NCBI GenBank assembly: GCA_040217155.1
Contig: JAVJNS010000026.1
Coordinates: 62,001 to 126,000, forward strand
Reading direction: 5' to 3'
DNA length: 64,000 bases
Source: Pelagibius sp040217155
Lineage (GTDB): Bacteria > Pseudomonadota > Alphaproteobacteria > Kiloniellales > Kiloniellaceae
Below the pieces are notes generated by a model. The model worked only from the letters and a program-made list of their open reading frames with translations, did not search any database and was not told where the DNA came from. Within the stretch, counting starts at the first letter, position 1, and each line of letters starts with the position of its first letter. Position numbers and translations under genes: made by a program. This document shows positions 44,595 through 53,366 of this stretch, piece after piece.

Positions 44595-45466
44595 CCGCGC
44601 TGACCCGCCGGCTCATGGCGCCGGATCAGGCGGCCGAGTTGCACGCCAAGCATTCCTGTGACGCCGCAAGCGATGAAATCGATTCGGCTCAGGGCAACGC
44701 GCCCGGCAAGGGGGTCGCCATCGCGCAGGCGTGCCGACAAGCGACGTGCCAGTCTTATGATGACCGAGGACTCCATGGCCAGACGCGTCGAGCGCAGCTG
44801 CCCGGGCAGCCGCTCGGCCTCATCCAGCAGAGAGTCGACGCCGTCCAGGCAGCGGTCCAAGAGGCGCCGGAAGCCGGGCGGCGCTGCCAAGGCGCTCAGC
44901 ACCGAAACGTCAAGTGCTTCGGCTTCCAGCCAGTCAGACGGCAGGTAGACGCGATCGAGCCCCTGGTAGTCGTCCTGACAATCCTGCAGGTGGTTGAGGA
45001 TCTGCAGGGCGCTGCACAGGGCGTCCGAGGCAGGATAGCCGTTGGGACTCTCGCCGTGCAGATCGAGCAGGTAGCGGCCCACAGGGTTGGCCGAGAGCCG
45101 GCAATAACCGAGCAGTTCTCCCCAGTCCGCGTAGCGCAGCTTTACGGCATCCTGCTTGAAGGCGGCGATCAGATCGGTGCCGCGCTCGGTGGTGACGCCG
45201 GTGGCGGCAAGGCTCTCGCGGAGCCGCGCGGCCTTCGTCAGGCCGTCATCGGTTCCGGTCAGCGCCGCCTCGAAGGCGGACAGCCGGGCGATCTTGTCTT
45301 CGGCAGAGAGATCCGGATTGTCGGCGATGTCGTCGATCGCGCGGGCGAAAGCGTAGTATGTGGCGACATGCGGCCGCAACGCGGCCGGCAGCAGCCAGGA
45401 GCCGACTGGGAAGTTCTCCTCCGCCGCGCTCTTGCCCGACGGTGTCTCGACCTTTGCGTCAGTCAT
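44591..45466 (-). CDS. hpnC: Hydroxysqualene synthase HpnC
   Basis: Squalene/phytoene-synthase fold protein of 291 residues. The first Asp motif is ARAIDDIADNPD (about 41-52) and the second is ALQILNHLQDCQDDYQGLDRVYLP (about 156-179), with DCQDD in place of the usual DxxED, as in HpnC. It converts presqualene diphosphate to hydroxysqualene. ATG 45466 is chosen; an in-frame upstream run to 45562 overlaps hpnB and is not conserved-looking. Confidence 0.94.
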   Translation of the reverse strand: MTDAKVETPSGKSAAEENFPVGSWLLPAALRPHVATYYAFARAIDDIADNPDLSAEDKIARLSAFEAALTGTDDGLTKAARLRESLAATGVTTERGTDLIAAFKQDAVKLRYADWGELLGYCRLSANPVGRYLLDLHGESPNGYPASDALCSALQILNHLQDCQDDYQGLDRVYLPSDWLEAEALDVSVLSALAAPPGFRRLLDRCLDGVDSLLDEAERLPGQLRSTRLAMESSVIIRLARRLSARLRDGDPLAGRVALSRIDFIACGVTGMLGVQLGRLIRRHEPAGQRG

Positions 45467-45477
45467 CTGCCTCGACT

Positions 45478-46692
45478 TTAGCCGCCTCTCGCGTTCTCGT
45501 CGCCATGCTTGCCCTGCACTCGGCCCTTCCACTGTCCGCCCACGCCGCGCCAATGACGCCACGCGGAATCGAAAGTCATGGCGCTATATAGGCCAGCGGC
45601 AAGAGGCAGCAAAGGCGCAATCCACCATGGCTGGCCGTAGAGACGGAGTGTGGGCAAGAGCGAGAGCGTCATCATCGCCCAGGCGCTGGCGGCGGCCAGG
45701 GCCGTCGAAAGCTGCAGGTGCCAGGGGTAACTGAGCAGCAGCAGAGGGGGGGCAAGGTAGGTCAAAACCATCCCAAGCAGCGTGCCGGCGAGCAGCAGCG
45801 GCGAGTGGCGGAGCTGGGTGTAGGCGGTCCGGGCAACCATGGTCCAGATGGCGCCGAGACCCGCGTAGGGTCGGATCGAACTTGCCTCGGTGGTGAGGCC
45901 CAGCCAGATACCGGAACCGCTTTCCCGGCGGCTGGCCTTGACCGCCGCGGCCAGGCTGCAATCGTCGATCAGGGCATCGCGGATCGAGGCGAGGCCGCCA
46001 ATGCGCTCCAAGGCGTCGCGCCGCAACAGGATACAGCCGCCGGCGGCCGCGGCTGTCGCTCTCGAGGGGTCGTTGACCCAGGAAAAGGGGTAAAGCTTCT
46101 GGAAAAAGTAGATGAACGGCGGGATCAGCAGGCGCTCCCAGAAATCCTCGCAGCGCAGCGCGACCATCAGCGAGACCAGGTCGCGGCCCTCGTCTTGCGC
46201 CTTTGCCATCAAGTTGCGCAGGGCCGCGGGCGGCTGCCTGATGTCGGCATCGCTGAACCACAGAAAATCGGTTTCCGCGCCGACCTGCTGCGTGCCTTCC
46301 CGCAGTGCCCAAAGCTTTCCGGTCCAGCCATGGGGCAGATCGCCGGGCTGCTTCAAGCGGAAGCGTTCCGGGTGGCGGCTCCGTGCGGCGGCGTCGCGGG
46401 CGACGCTTGCCGTTCCGTCGCCACTGTGGTCATCCACCAGCAGCACCGTCAGCTTGCCGGGGTAGTCCTGCTCAAGCAGGGACGTAAGGCTCTCGGCGAT
46501 GATCCCGGCTTCGTCGCGGGCCGGTATGACGGCTGTAACGCTCGGCCAGTGGTCCAGTGTCGCCGCGGAAGCCGCCAGCCGTTCCGTGGCTCTCCAGAAC
46601 CCGCCGCGAAAGGCCAGGAGATAGACCCAGATCAAGGCCGAAAGCAAGGCTATGGCTGGGAGCAGGGAGGGCCCGAGAAGACTCGATGACAA
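45478..46692 (-). CDS. hpnB: Hopene-associated glycosyltransferase HpnB
   Basis: Family 2 glycosyltransferase of 404 residues. An N-terminal membrane segment (ALLSALIWVYLLAF) is followed by the GT-A domain with VTAVIPARDEAGIIAESL, LLVDDHSGDGT and the DxD-type DADIRQPP; three C-terminal helices anchor it. The family travels with hpn genes and is thought to act on hopanoid side chains, though its sugar donor is unclear. The start is a TTG at 46692 with no strong ribosome-binding site, so it is uncertain. It leads hpnB-C-D-E and ends 11 bases before hpnC. Confidence 0.92.
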   Translation of the reverse strand: MSSSLLGPSLLPAIALLSALIWVYLLAFRGGFWRATERLAASAATLDHWPSVTAVIPARDEAGIIAESLTSLLEQDYPGKLTVLLVDDHSGDGTASVARDAAARSRHPERFRLKQPGDLPHGWTGKLWALREGTQQVGAETDFLWFSDADIRQPPAALRNLMAKAQDEGRDLVSLMVALRCEDFWERLLIPPFIYFFQKLYPFSWVNDPSRATAAAAGGCILLRRDALERIGGLASIRDALIDDCSLAAAVKASRRESGSGIWLGLTTEASSIRPYAGLGAIWTMVARTAYTQLRHSPLLLAGTLLGMVLTYLAPPLLLLSYPWHLQLSTALAAASAWAMMTLSLLPTLRLYGQPWWIAPLLPLAAGLYSAMTFDSAWRHWRGVGGQWKGRVQGKHGDENARGG

Positions 46693-46817
46693 GATTGGGC
46701 GCTTTCGGTTCGAGGCCTTGGACGCGTCGCTTCTACAGAACCGTCAGCAGCGGAGTCGCGCGACCGGCGCCGACGGTACCTTGCCAACGAGGCCGTGTCC
46801 TTCGGCAGACTTGGGGG

Positions 46818-47321
46818 CTAACGGTCTCGTCGGGAATTTACGTTCAGGGACATCAGACGGTCCAGCACAACTCCATCGCTTGAAAGCGGCAGGCAAAGGG
46901 CTTCGACGTCAAAGAGCGTGCGCATTCCAGACTTGGCCTCGGGCCAATAGGCGTAGCAGGGCAAGGCCTGGCTGACGCAGAAATCGAAGAGCTGTATCGA
47001 CCGCTTGCGCACCCGGTCAGGCGCGGTGGATTCAGAGACCTTGCGTCCGGTCTGCTCCCCATAGGCGTTCACGAGGTTCTGGCCAAACAACCGCACGAAG
47101 TAATCGCCGTCTTCGAGTATATCCACCATAAGGATGTGGGGCCAAAGCGAAACCACCTGTTCTGGATCCATGTCGGCGCGGCGCGGGAATTTTGCATCGC
47201 CTTTGATGGTCCGCCAATAAGCCAGCGCCTCCGTCAGAATGGGAGAAATGAACGCAAGGCCGTCAACGATTACCGGACCGATGGGCAGACTTTGGGCCCG
47301 CTCCTCGTCAACCTGACACAT
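46818..47321 (-). CDS. PAS_5-type small PAS domain protein
   Basis: Protein of 167 residues of the same kind as the gene at 1771. The pattern is FPRRADMDPEQVVSLWPHILMVDILEDGDYFVRLFGQNLVNAYGEQTGRK, then ALCLPLSSDGVVLDRLM. ATG 47321 follows a GGGGG run; the in-frame extension to 47399 from TTG is less likely. Base use here is noticeably less G/C-biased than in the hpn genes beside it. No output domain. Function unknown. Confidence 0.8.
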   Translation of the reverse strand: MCQVDEERAQSLPIGPVIVDGLAFISPILTEALAYWRTIKGDAKFPRRADMDPEQVVSLWPHILMVDILEDGDYFVRLFGQNLVNAYGEQTGRKVSESTAPDRVRKRSIQLFDFCVSQALPCYAYWPEAKSGMRTLFDVEALCLPLSSDGVVLDRLMSLNVNSRRDR

Positions 47322-47515
47322 GTTGCCCCCAATCAGGTCATAAACCTGCGCTTGCAGTCCGCCACCCGCAGTCGGCAGCGGCTCCAATCCCTCGACCAAG
47401 CCGCTTTCGATATTCCGAGTCCAGGGACAGAGATGTTATGCGTCTTATCGGCAGGCTGCATGGATTCTTTTCTGATCGAAGATCCGGGCATCCGGCCAGC
47501 CGCCTTGACGAGTCG

Positions 47516-48076
47516 CTATGCTTCGGTTTCCGGTTGAATATCGCTGCGAAATTTGCCGATAGAAACGGAGGGCTGGAACCTGCCATGAGCTTGCAGAACC
47601 GTCTCGCGGTCATTCGGGCTACTGTCTTTGAAAATCACCCCGGAAAGAACCATAGTCACCGCAGTTTGATCATCACTCAAAGGCAACATCAGGCGCTTCG
47701 CCTGGAGCGCAACCGACGAGCCGGCGCCAAATTTGCTTTCGGAATAAAGCGGCGCCACTTCATTCATCAAGCGCGCATAGAGTCCCGTGATGTATTCGAT
47801 AAAAGGACCTTCCAACAACTCGTCGAGGAATCGATTGGTCAACGCACAGCCAAAATGCTGCTCGATCTGGGTGCCGGCGAGGCGATAGCGAATGCGAGGC
47901 TGCTGCCCGGCACCCCGATCGACGATTTCCGTTAGCGCGATGTGTGGCAGCAGGTGAGGAATATCGACTGGGTCGATGTCGCGGCGCGCCGGCGTCAGGC
48001 GCCCCCGGCATTGTCCCGACCAATAAGAATGCAACTCGGCGAGCACTGGCTCGTCCAGCCTTTCGGCAATTGACAT
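47516..48076 (-). CDS. PAS_5-type small PAS domain protein
   Basis: Protein of 186 residues, a paralogue of its neighbour at 46818. It has TPARRDIDPVDIPHLLPHIALTEIVD, IRYRLAGTQIEQHFG, and RLMLPLSDDQTAVTMVLSGV. ATG 48076 has GGGGGCGGAG about five bases upstream, the best ribosome-binding site of the four PAS_5 genes. Codon third positions include many A/T, unlike most of the window. It stands alone, divergent from no coding gene, with 195 bases before the neighbouring paralogue. Confidence 0.8.
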   Translation of the reverse strand: MSIAERLDEPVLAELHSYWSGQCRGRLTPARRDIDPVDIPHLLPHIALTEIVDRGAGQQPRIRYRLAGTQIEQHFGCALTNRFLDELLEGPFIEYITGLYARLMNEVAPLYSESKFGAGSSVALQAKRLMLPLSDDQTAVTMVLSGVIFKDSSPNDRETVLQAHGRFQPSVSIGKFRSDIQPETEA

Positions 48077-48203
48077 ATACTCCGCCCCCGATGTCCGTGG
48101 CCCCTCTTGCGGAGGTTGAGAGAGCCATGTGGAATGATGCACGACTATAAGTGGAAGAGGTTTCAGACTCTCCCACGTCTAGGTTAGCACCTCGCCGTAT
48201 TGA

Positions 48204-48800
48204 TTATAAACACTTTTCGAGAGCGCTGCAGCGATCGAGAAAAAGCCGCTTTGCCTTGGCCGCTCCCCAGGGGTGCAGTTCGATGGTGTCGAACCTCTTG
48301 AAATGGCCGAAGAGGCGACGCGCCTCGCTGTGGGAAAAACCCGCCAGCTGCGTGGCCTCCAGATAGGCTGCAATCCGGTCGGCGCGCTTGATCAGCCGCT
48401 TCAGCTCCTCGGACTCTCTGGCTGAGAGTCCAAAGCGCAAGCGAATCGCGGTCATCAGCCGCGCCTCCAGGGCCTTGTAGTCCACACCCACGGCAGCCTT
48501 GAAGGGTGTGATGAGGTCGCCGATGACATATTCCGCAGCGTCATGCAGCACCACAGAGAGGTGCCCGGCAGCATCCAGACCGGGGCGCAGCCTGCCGGCA
48601 ATGTCGTCGACAAGAAGACTGTGCTGGGCGACCGAGAAGGCGGTGTCCCCCGATGTCTGCCCGTTCCATCGGGCGACTCGGGCCAGACCGTGGGCAATAT
48701 CTTCGATCTCGATATCGAGCGGGGAGGGGTCCAGCAGATCGAGGCGGCGGCCCGAGAGCATCCTCTGCCAAGCCCGCTTCACTTCCTTCATGCCAGCCAT
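48204..48800 (-). CDS. HD-domain phosphohydrolase, YfbR-like
   Basis: Metal-dependent phosphohydrolase of the HD superfamily, 198 residues. The HD ligands are seen as His in SVAQHSLLV, the His-Asp pair in VVLHDAAEYVIGD and a late Asp in LIKRADRIAAYLEA. The order (RWNGQ, QHS, HDAAEY) matches 5'-nucleotidase YfbR and related dNMP hydrolases. It is cytosolic. ATG 48800 has GGAAGGA upstream. It diverges from the sulfatase gene. Confidence 0.85.
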   Translation of the reverse strand: MAGMKEVKRAWQRMLSGRRLDLLDPSPLDIEIEDIAHGLARVARWNGQTSGDTAFSVAQHSLLVDDIAGRLRPGLDAAGHLSVVLHDAAEYVIGDLITPFKAAVGVDYKALEARLMTAIRLRFGLSARESEELKRLIKRADRIAAYLEATQLAGFSHSEARRLFGHFKRFDTIELHPWGAAKAKRLFLDRCSALEKCL

Positions 48801-48948
48801 CGTCCTTCCACCGCCGCCTGTGTCAGACGACAAGGCATAAGCAGCCCCAGTCCGGGACGCAAGGGATCTCCCGAGCGGCCGGTGGTTGTCACGCGACGCA
48901 AAGCATGGTGAAACGGCAGCAGCAACTTACAGAGGGATCCTTGCGGCG

Positions 48949-50481
48949 ATGACCCAGAACATTCTCCTGATCACGGCCGATCAATGGCGTGGCGATTGTC
49001 TGGGCGTTGCCGGCCACCCGGTAGTGCGTACGCCGGCCATCGATGCTCTGGCGGCAGCGGGGACCAGCTTCCTGCGCCACTATGCCCAGTCGGCCCCCTG
49101 TTCACCGGCGCGCGCCTCGCTCTATACCGGCCTCTATCAGATGAACCACAGGGTGCTGCGCAACGGCACGCCGCTGGACGCCCGGCACGACAACATCGCC
49201 AAAGCCTTGGCGCGTCAGGGCTATCAGCCCACGCTCTTCGGTTATACCGATCAGGCGGTCGATCCACGCAGCACCACGCCAGACGACCCGCGCCTGACCA
49301 CCTACGAAGAGGTATTGCCCGGCTTTGCCGCCGAGGTGAAGCTGCCGGAAGATAATGCGGCCTGGTTCGAGTGGATGGCCGCGCGCGGCCACAACCTGCC
49401 GAAAGATCCCTGGGCCGTCTTCTGGCCGGAGGCGGGCAAACCGGAGTTGCCGTCGACCGCGCCGCCGCGCTACAGCCAGGACGAAACCGAAACCGCCTTT
49501 CTGACCGGCGCCTTTCTCGACTGGATGGTCGACCGGCCACAGGATGTTCCCTGGTTTGCCCATCTCTCGTTCCTGCGTCCGCACCCGCCCTTCCTGGTGC
49601 CGGCCCCGTTCAATGAAATGTATGACCCGGCAGTCGGCCCGGCCTTCCGGCGCGCCGCCTCGCCGGGCGAGGAGGCGGCCCAGCATCCCTATCTCGCCTA
49701 CTGGCTGGAACGCGCGACTGCCGGCACTTTCTGCTTGGTCGAGGATGGCAGGAGACCCGTGGCCGACTGGCCGGAAGACGCCTTCCGCAGAGTTCGCGCC
49801 ACCTATTGGGGCATGATCTCTGAGGTTGACCGTCAGATCGATCGGCTGATCGAGGGATTGAAGGGCGCCGGGGCCTGGGACAACACGATTATCGTGTTGA
49901 CCTCGGACCACGGCGAAATGATGGGCGACCACTGGACGCTTGGAAAGTTCGGATATTTCGATCAGGCCTACCACATCCCGCTGATTGTCCGGGACCCGAG
50001 CCGGACGGAAGGATTCGGGCGGCGGGTCGCGGCTTTCACCGAGGCGGTCGATGTGGTGCCGACGATCCTCGAAGCGGCCGGTGCCGAGCGTGAGGGACCC
50101 TCCGACGGCCGCTCGCTCTCACCCTTTCTGCGGGGTGAAACGCCGGCGGTTTGGCGCCAAGAGGCGCACTGGGAGTACGACTTCCGTGAGGTCGCGAGCG
50201 GCGCGGCGCAGCAGGCACTGGGACTCGACCTCGATGACTGCTCGCTCTCGGTCATTCGGGACGGGCGTTACAAATACGTCCATTTCGCCGGGCTCGCGCC
50301 CTTGCTCTTCGACCTCGCCGAGGATCCGGACGAGCTGCGCAACTTTGCCGAAGACCGCAATTACCTGGCCGTACGCCTGGAAATGGCAGAGAAGCTCCTG
50401 GCCTGGCGCGGTCATTATCTGGACCGCCGGCTGACCGGGATCTCACTGACGGCGAACGGCCCGGTCGACGCGCGGGCTTGA
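48949..50481 (+). CDS. Sulfatase-family hydrolase, phosphonate monoester hydrolase-like
   Basis: Alkaline-phosphatase-superfamily enzyme of 510 residues. The formylglycine motif CSPARASLYTG (Cys about residue 47) is preceded by LLITADQWRGDCLG, whose Asp binds metal, and followed by LTSDHGEMMGDH (metal-binding DH). The sequence QMNHRVLRNGTPLDARHDN and the C-terminal DCSLSVIRDGRYKYVHFAGLAPLLFDL are strongly like Rhizobium phosphonate monoester hydrolase / arylsulfatase. The Cys must be converted to formylglycine by another protein; no such gene is in the window. No signal peptide, so cytosolic. Confidence 0.9.
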   Translation: MTQNILLITADQWRGDCLGVAGHPVVRTPAIDALAAAGTSFLRHYAQSAPCSPARASLYTGLYQMNHRVLRNGTPLDARHDNIAKALARQGYQPTLFGYTDQAVDPRSTTPDDPRLTTYEEVLPGFAAEVKLPEDNAAWFEWMAARGHNLPKDPWAVFWPEAGKPELPSTAPPRYSQDETETAFLTGAFLDWMVDRPQDVPWFAHLSFLRPHPPFLVPAPFNEMYDPAVGPAFRRAASPGEEAAQHPYLAYWLERATAGTFCLVEDGRRPVADWPEDAFRRVRATYWGMISEVDRQIDRLIEGLKGAGAWDNTIIVLTSDHGEMMGDHWTLGKFGYFDQAYHIPLIVRDPSRTEGFGRRVAAFTEAVDVVPTILEAAGAEREGPSDGRSLSPFLRGETPAVWRQEAHWEYDFREVASGAAQQALGLDLDDCSLSVIRDGRYKYVHFAGLAPLLFDLAEDPDELRNFAEDRNYLAVRLEMAEKLLAWRGHYLDRRLTGISLTANGPVDARA

Positions 50482-50491
50482 GTGGACGCGG

Positions 50492-51502
50492 CTACGCGGC
50501 AGGGCGTTCCCAACGGCCGCTGTCGCCGGAGCGGAACAGCGCGTCGAGAATGCGCATCATCCGGATCGCGTCTTCGATGCCATAGGGCAGCTCAGCTTCG
50601 CCCAGCACCACGCGGGCAAAGGCATCGCATTGCTCGGCGTATTGGTCGCAGGCCGCCAGGGTGTGACACTTGCGCGCGTTGTCGCCCAGCACCGCGCCGT
50701 CGTCGAGATAGACCCGCGTCCGCGAACCCTGCGGAGCGTTGAAGGGGATCTCGATCTCGAGGCGCCCTTTGGTGCCGACCGCATGGACCCGCTGGTACGG
50801 CGTCACCTGGGTCGAGACCGTAAAGTCGCTGCGCCGGCCGTTACCGAAGTCGAGAATCGCCGTGGCCAGACGGTCGGTGCCGAACTGGGGATCGCGTTCG
50901 ATCAAGGCAATGACCTGATTCGGTTCTGCTTCGAACAGAAAGCGGCTGACGACCGTGGGATAACAGCCGATGTCAAGCAAGCCGCCGCCGCCGGTCTCCG
51001 GTTTGTTGCGGATGTTGTCGGGATCCAGGTTCGCATAAGAAAAGAAACTCTGAATGGCGCGAAGATCGCCGAGCACGCCGGATCGTACCTGCTCGCGCGC
51101 CCAGAGCCACTGCGGATGAAATCGCACCATGAAGCCTTCCATCACCGGGACCTTGTCGCCGATGGCGCGCAGCCGCTCCGCATCGGCGGCGTTCATGGCG
51201 ATCGGCTTTTCGCAGAGGACCGGCTTGCCGGCGGCGGCGGCCTGCAGCGTCAGATCGACGTGCAGGTTGTTGGGCAGTGGGTTGTAGACCGCATCGACCT
51301 CGGGATCCGCCAGCATTTCCGCATAGGAGCCGTAGGACTTGTCGATGCCCAGATCTCGGGCGGCCGCTTCGGCCTTGGCCTTGTCCCGCGAGGCGATGGC
51401 CGTCACCCGTCCCCGCTGCGAGCGCTGAATCGCCGGAATTACTTTTTCGACGCCGATCAATGCGGTGCTCAATACACCCCAGCGGACCTTCTCCAAGACC
51501 AT
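50492..51502 (-). CDS. Gfo/Idh/MocA family oxidoreductase
   Basis: NAD(P)-dependent sugar or cyclitol dehydrogenase family, 336 residues. The Rossmann segment is WGVLSTALIGVEKVIPAI; the family motif CEKPIAMN (about 97-104) and the FHPQWLWAREQVRSGVLGDL region are present, along with the catalytic-type GLLDIGCYPTVVSR. It converges with the sulfatase gene on the left (10-base gap) and diverges from a PAS_5 gene on the right. Substrate unknown. Confidence 0.9.
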   Translation of the reverse strand: MVLEKVRWGVLSTALIGVEKVIPAIQRSQRGRVTAIASRDKAKAEAAARDLGIDKSYGSYAEMLADPEVDAVYNPLPNNLHVDLTLQAAAAGKPVLCEKPIAMNAADAERLRAIGDKVPVMEGFMVRFHPQWLWAREQVRSGVLGDLRAIQSFFSYANLDPDNIRNKPETGGGGLLDIGCYPTVVSRFLFEAEPNQVIALIERDPQFGTDRLATAILDFGNGRRSDFTVSTQVTPYQRVHAVGTKGRLEIEIPFNAPQGSRTRVYLDDGAVLGDNARKCHTLAACDQYAEQCDAFARVVLGEAELPYGIEDAIRMMRILDALFRSGDSGRWERPAA

Positions 51503-51669
51503 CCTCCTCCAATTTCCGATTGCCGTCCGCCGACACTACAAGACTCCCAGCCCAGGGGTCGACCGTGCCGACGGGCGGCCAGCGATCAAACTGCGCCCCC
51601 GGCCTGACAATCCAAGCAAAGTCAGTATACAATTGTCTGGAGCTTCACGTTAACCGGGCAGATGACAGG

Positions 51670-52224
51670 TTGCTGGATCAATCTGAAGCGAACCCTCCGT
51701 CCTTTCGCGGCAGAATCGCACAGGCGCAACTGCGGGAACTCTACGATCTCTGGCTGGCGCACAGCAGCGACACCGCGGTCATGCCGCGTTCCGCCCTTGA
51801 TCCGGTGGCCATGCCGAGCCTGTTGAAGAATTTGATTCTCGCCGATGTCGGCGCCGGCGGGCGGGACATCAGCTACCGTCTTGTGGGAACGGAGATCGTC
51901 GAGGCGCATGGATTCGACTACACCGGCTGGAACATCGAGCGGCTGACCAGCGGATCGACCCTGGCATTCACCCAACGCCTCTACGGCATGGTCGTATCGC
52001 GCGCTGTCCCGGTCTATTCGGAAGGGCATTTCCGCTGGAGAGACAAGGAGTTCCACTGGGTCAAGCGGCTGCACCTGCCGCTGTCCCGCGACGCTGACGG
52101 GCGGGTCGATATGGTGCTGGCCGGCCAGTATTTCGAAACCGAGTACGGCGAGGAAGAACTGCTGCTGCCGGCCCGGCCGGAGCAACTGGCCGCAGACCGT
52201 AGAGGACTCATCGCTTCGCGCTGA
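51670..52224 (+). CDS. PAS_5-type small PAS domain protein
   Basis: Protein of about 184 residues, fourth of its kind in the window. It shows MPRSALDPVAMPSLLKNLILADVGAGGRDISYRLVGTEIVEAHG and RLHLPLSRDADGRVDMVLAGQ. The start is uncertain: I use TTG 51670, because in-frame sequence further up (to 51277) is antisense to the oxidoreductase and not family-like; CTG upstream is an alternative. It diverges from the Gfo/Idh gene. Confidence 0.75.
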   Translation: MLDQSEANPPSFRGRIAQAQLRELYDLWLAHSSDTAVMPRSALDPVAMPSLLKNLILADVGAGGRDISYRLVGTEIVEAHGFDYTGWNIERLTSGSTLAFTQRLYGMVVSRAVPVYSEGHFRWRDKEFHWVKRLHLPLSRDADGRVDMVLAGQYFETEYGEEELLLPARPEQLAADRRGLIASR

Positions 52225-52245
52225 AGCCGGCGCGTGGCGCCGCTC

Positions 52246-53181
52246 CTAAGACTCCGACGGTCCCCTGCCCATGCCCGGCAGCACGGCGGGGAATCCCGGC
52301 GCCCGCAGCGGCTCTCCCAATTGATCTTCCAGCAGCTTTACGGCTTGGGTGGACCAGGCTTCTTCTCCATAGGCCTCCGTCGCCCGAACGAAGAATTCGT
52401 TCACCAGCTCCGCCAGGGGTAGAGGCGTGTCGGTATCCCGCGCAAGGTTCATTGCCAGGTTGATGTCCTTCAGCGCCAGGCCCATGGTGAAGGCACAGTC
52501 GTAGGAGCCGTTCAGGACCAGCTGGCCCTCGGTCTCATGGGCGAATGAGTTGCCCGAGGAAACGCGAATGCCGTGATAGGCCTTGGCCAGGTCGACGCCG
52601 GCGCGCTTGGCCAGCATCATGGCCTCGCCGCTGGCCCAGAGGTGCACGAAGGCGAGCATATTGGTAATGACCTTGACGATGGACGCCGAGCCGACCGGCC
52701 CCATGTGCTCAATGGCGCCGCCCATGACGGCGAGGAGCGGGCGATAGCGTTCGAAGACAGCTTCCTCGCCTCCCACCAGGATGGAGATCTCGCCGGTCCA
52801 GGCGCGGTTCGCGCCGCCGGTGATGGGCGCTTCCAGCACATCGATGCCGCGGGCGGCGGCCGCTTCGGCGTAACGCCGCATGTCCGCCGCGTCGGTCGTG
52901 CTCATCTCGATCCAGAGGCTGCCGGGCTCAAGGGCGGAGAGCAGGCCGCTATCGCCGGGAACCACGGCGGTAACGGCGGCCGGGTTCGGCAGCGAGGTGA
53001 CGGCGACCTCGGCCCCCTCGGCGGCGGCGCGGCTCGATCCAGCCAGTGTGGCGCCCTGCTCGACAAGCGGTGCCGCCCGTTTCGAATCGAGATCGAAGAG
53101 TGACAGCTGATGCCCCGCCAAAAGAAGGTTGCGCGCCAGAGGAAAACCCACATTGCCCAGTCCGATGAAGGCGATTTTCAT
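52246..53181 (-). CDS. 3-hydroxyisobutyrate dehydrogenase-family oxidoreductase
   Basis: Beta-hydroxyacid dehydrogenase of 311 residues. The N-terminal IAFIGLGNVGFPLARNLLLAGHQLSLFDLD is the Rossmann nucleotide site, APITGGANRAWTGEISILVGG contains the substrate loop, and the catalytic Lys lies in SIVKVITNM. It oxidises 3-hydroxy acids such as 3-hydroxyisobutyrate, glycerate or tartronate semialdehyde-related compounds. ATG 53181 is chosen; a longer in-frame run to 53349 is not family-like. It diverges from the enolase-family dehydratase. Confidence 0.9.
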   Translation of the reverse strand: MKIAFIGLGNVGFPLARNLLLAGHQLSLFDLDSKRAAPLVEQGATLAGSSRAAAEGAEVAVTSLPNPAAVTAVVPGDSGLLSALEPGSLWIEMSTTDAADMRRYAEAAAARGIDVLEAPITGGANRAWTGEISILVGGEEAVFERYRPLLAVMGGAIEHMGPVGSASIVKVITNMLAFVHLWASGEAMMLAKRAGVDLAKAYHGIRVSSGNSFAHETEGQLVLNGSYDCAFTMGLALKDINLAMNLARDTDTPLPLAELVNEFFVRATEAYGEEAWSTQAVKLLEDQLGEPLRAPGFPAVLPGMGRGPSES

Positions 53182-53366
53182 GCCGATCTCTTTGTTATGA
53201 AGTTCCGTGGATGCTACCTGAGCCTGATCGCGACCCCACTGTCCAGTCCCTTGAATGGGCGGCGGCGATTCAATTCTTGGCTTGACGGGAAACGACGCGT
53301 CGGAGCGTAATCGGCTCTGTTCTCGCGCGCCCGGCCGCGCAGTCCACAAGTGTAAGGGGCCAGCGC

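Noticed and set aside
51277..51669. N-terminal extension of the fourth PAS_5 gene
   Set aside because: It overlaps the Gfo/Idh gene on the other strand and has no PAS_5 features.
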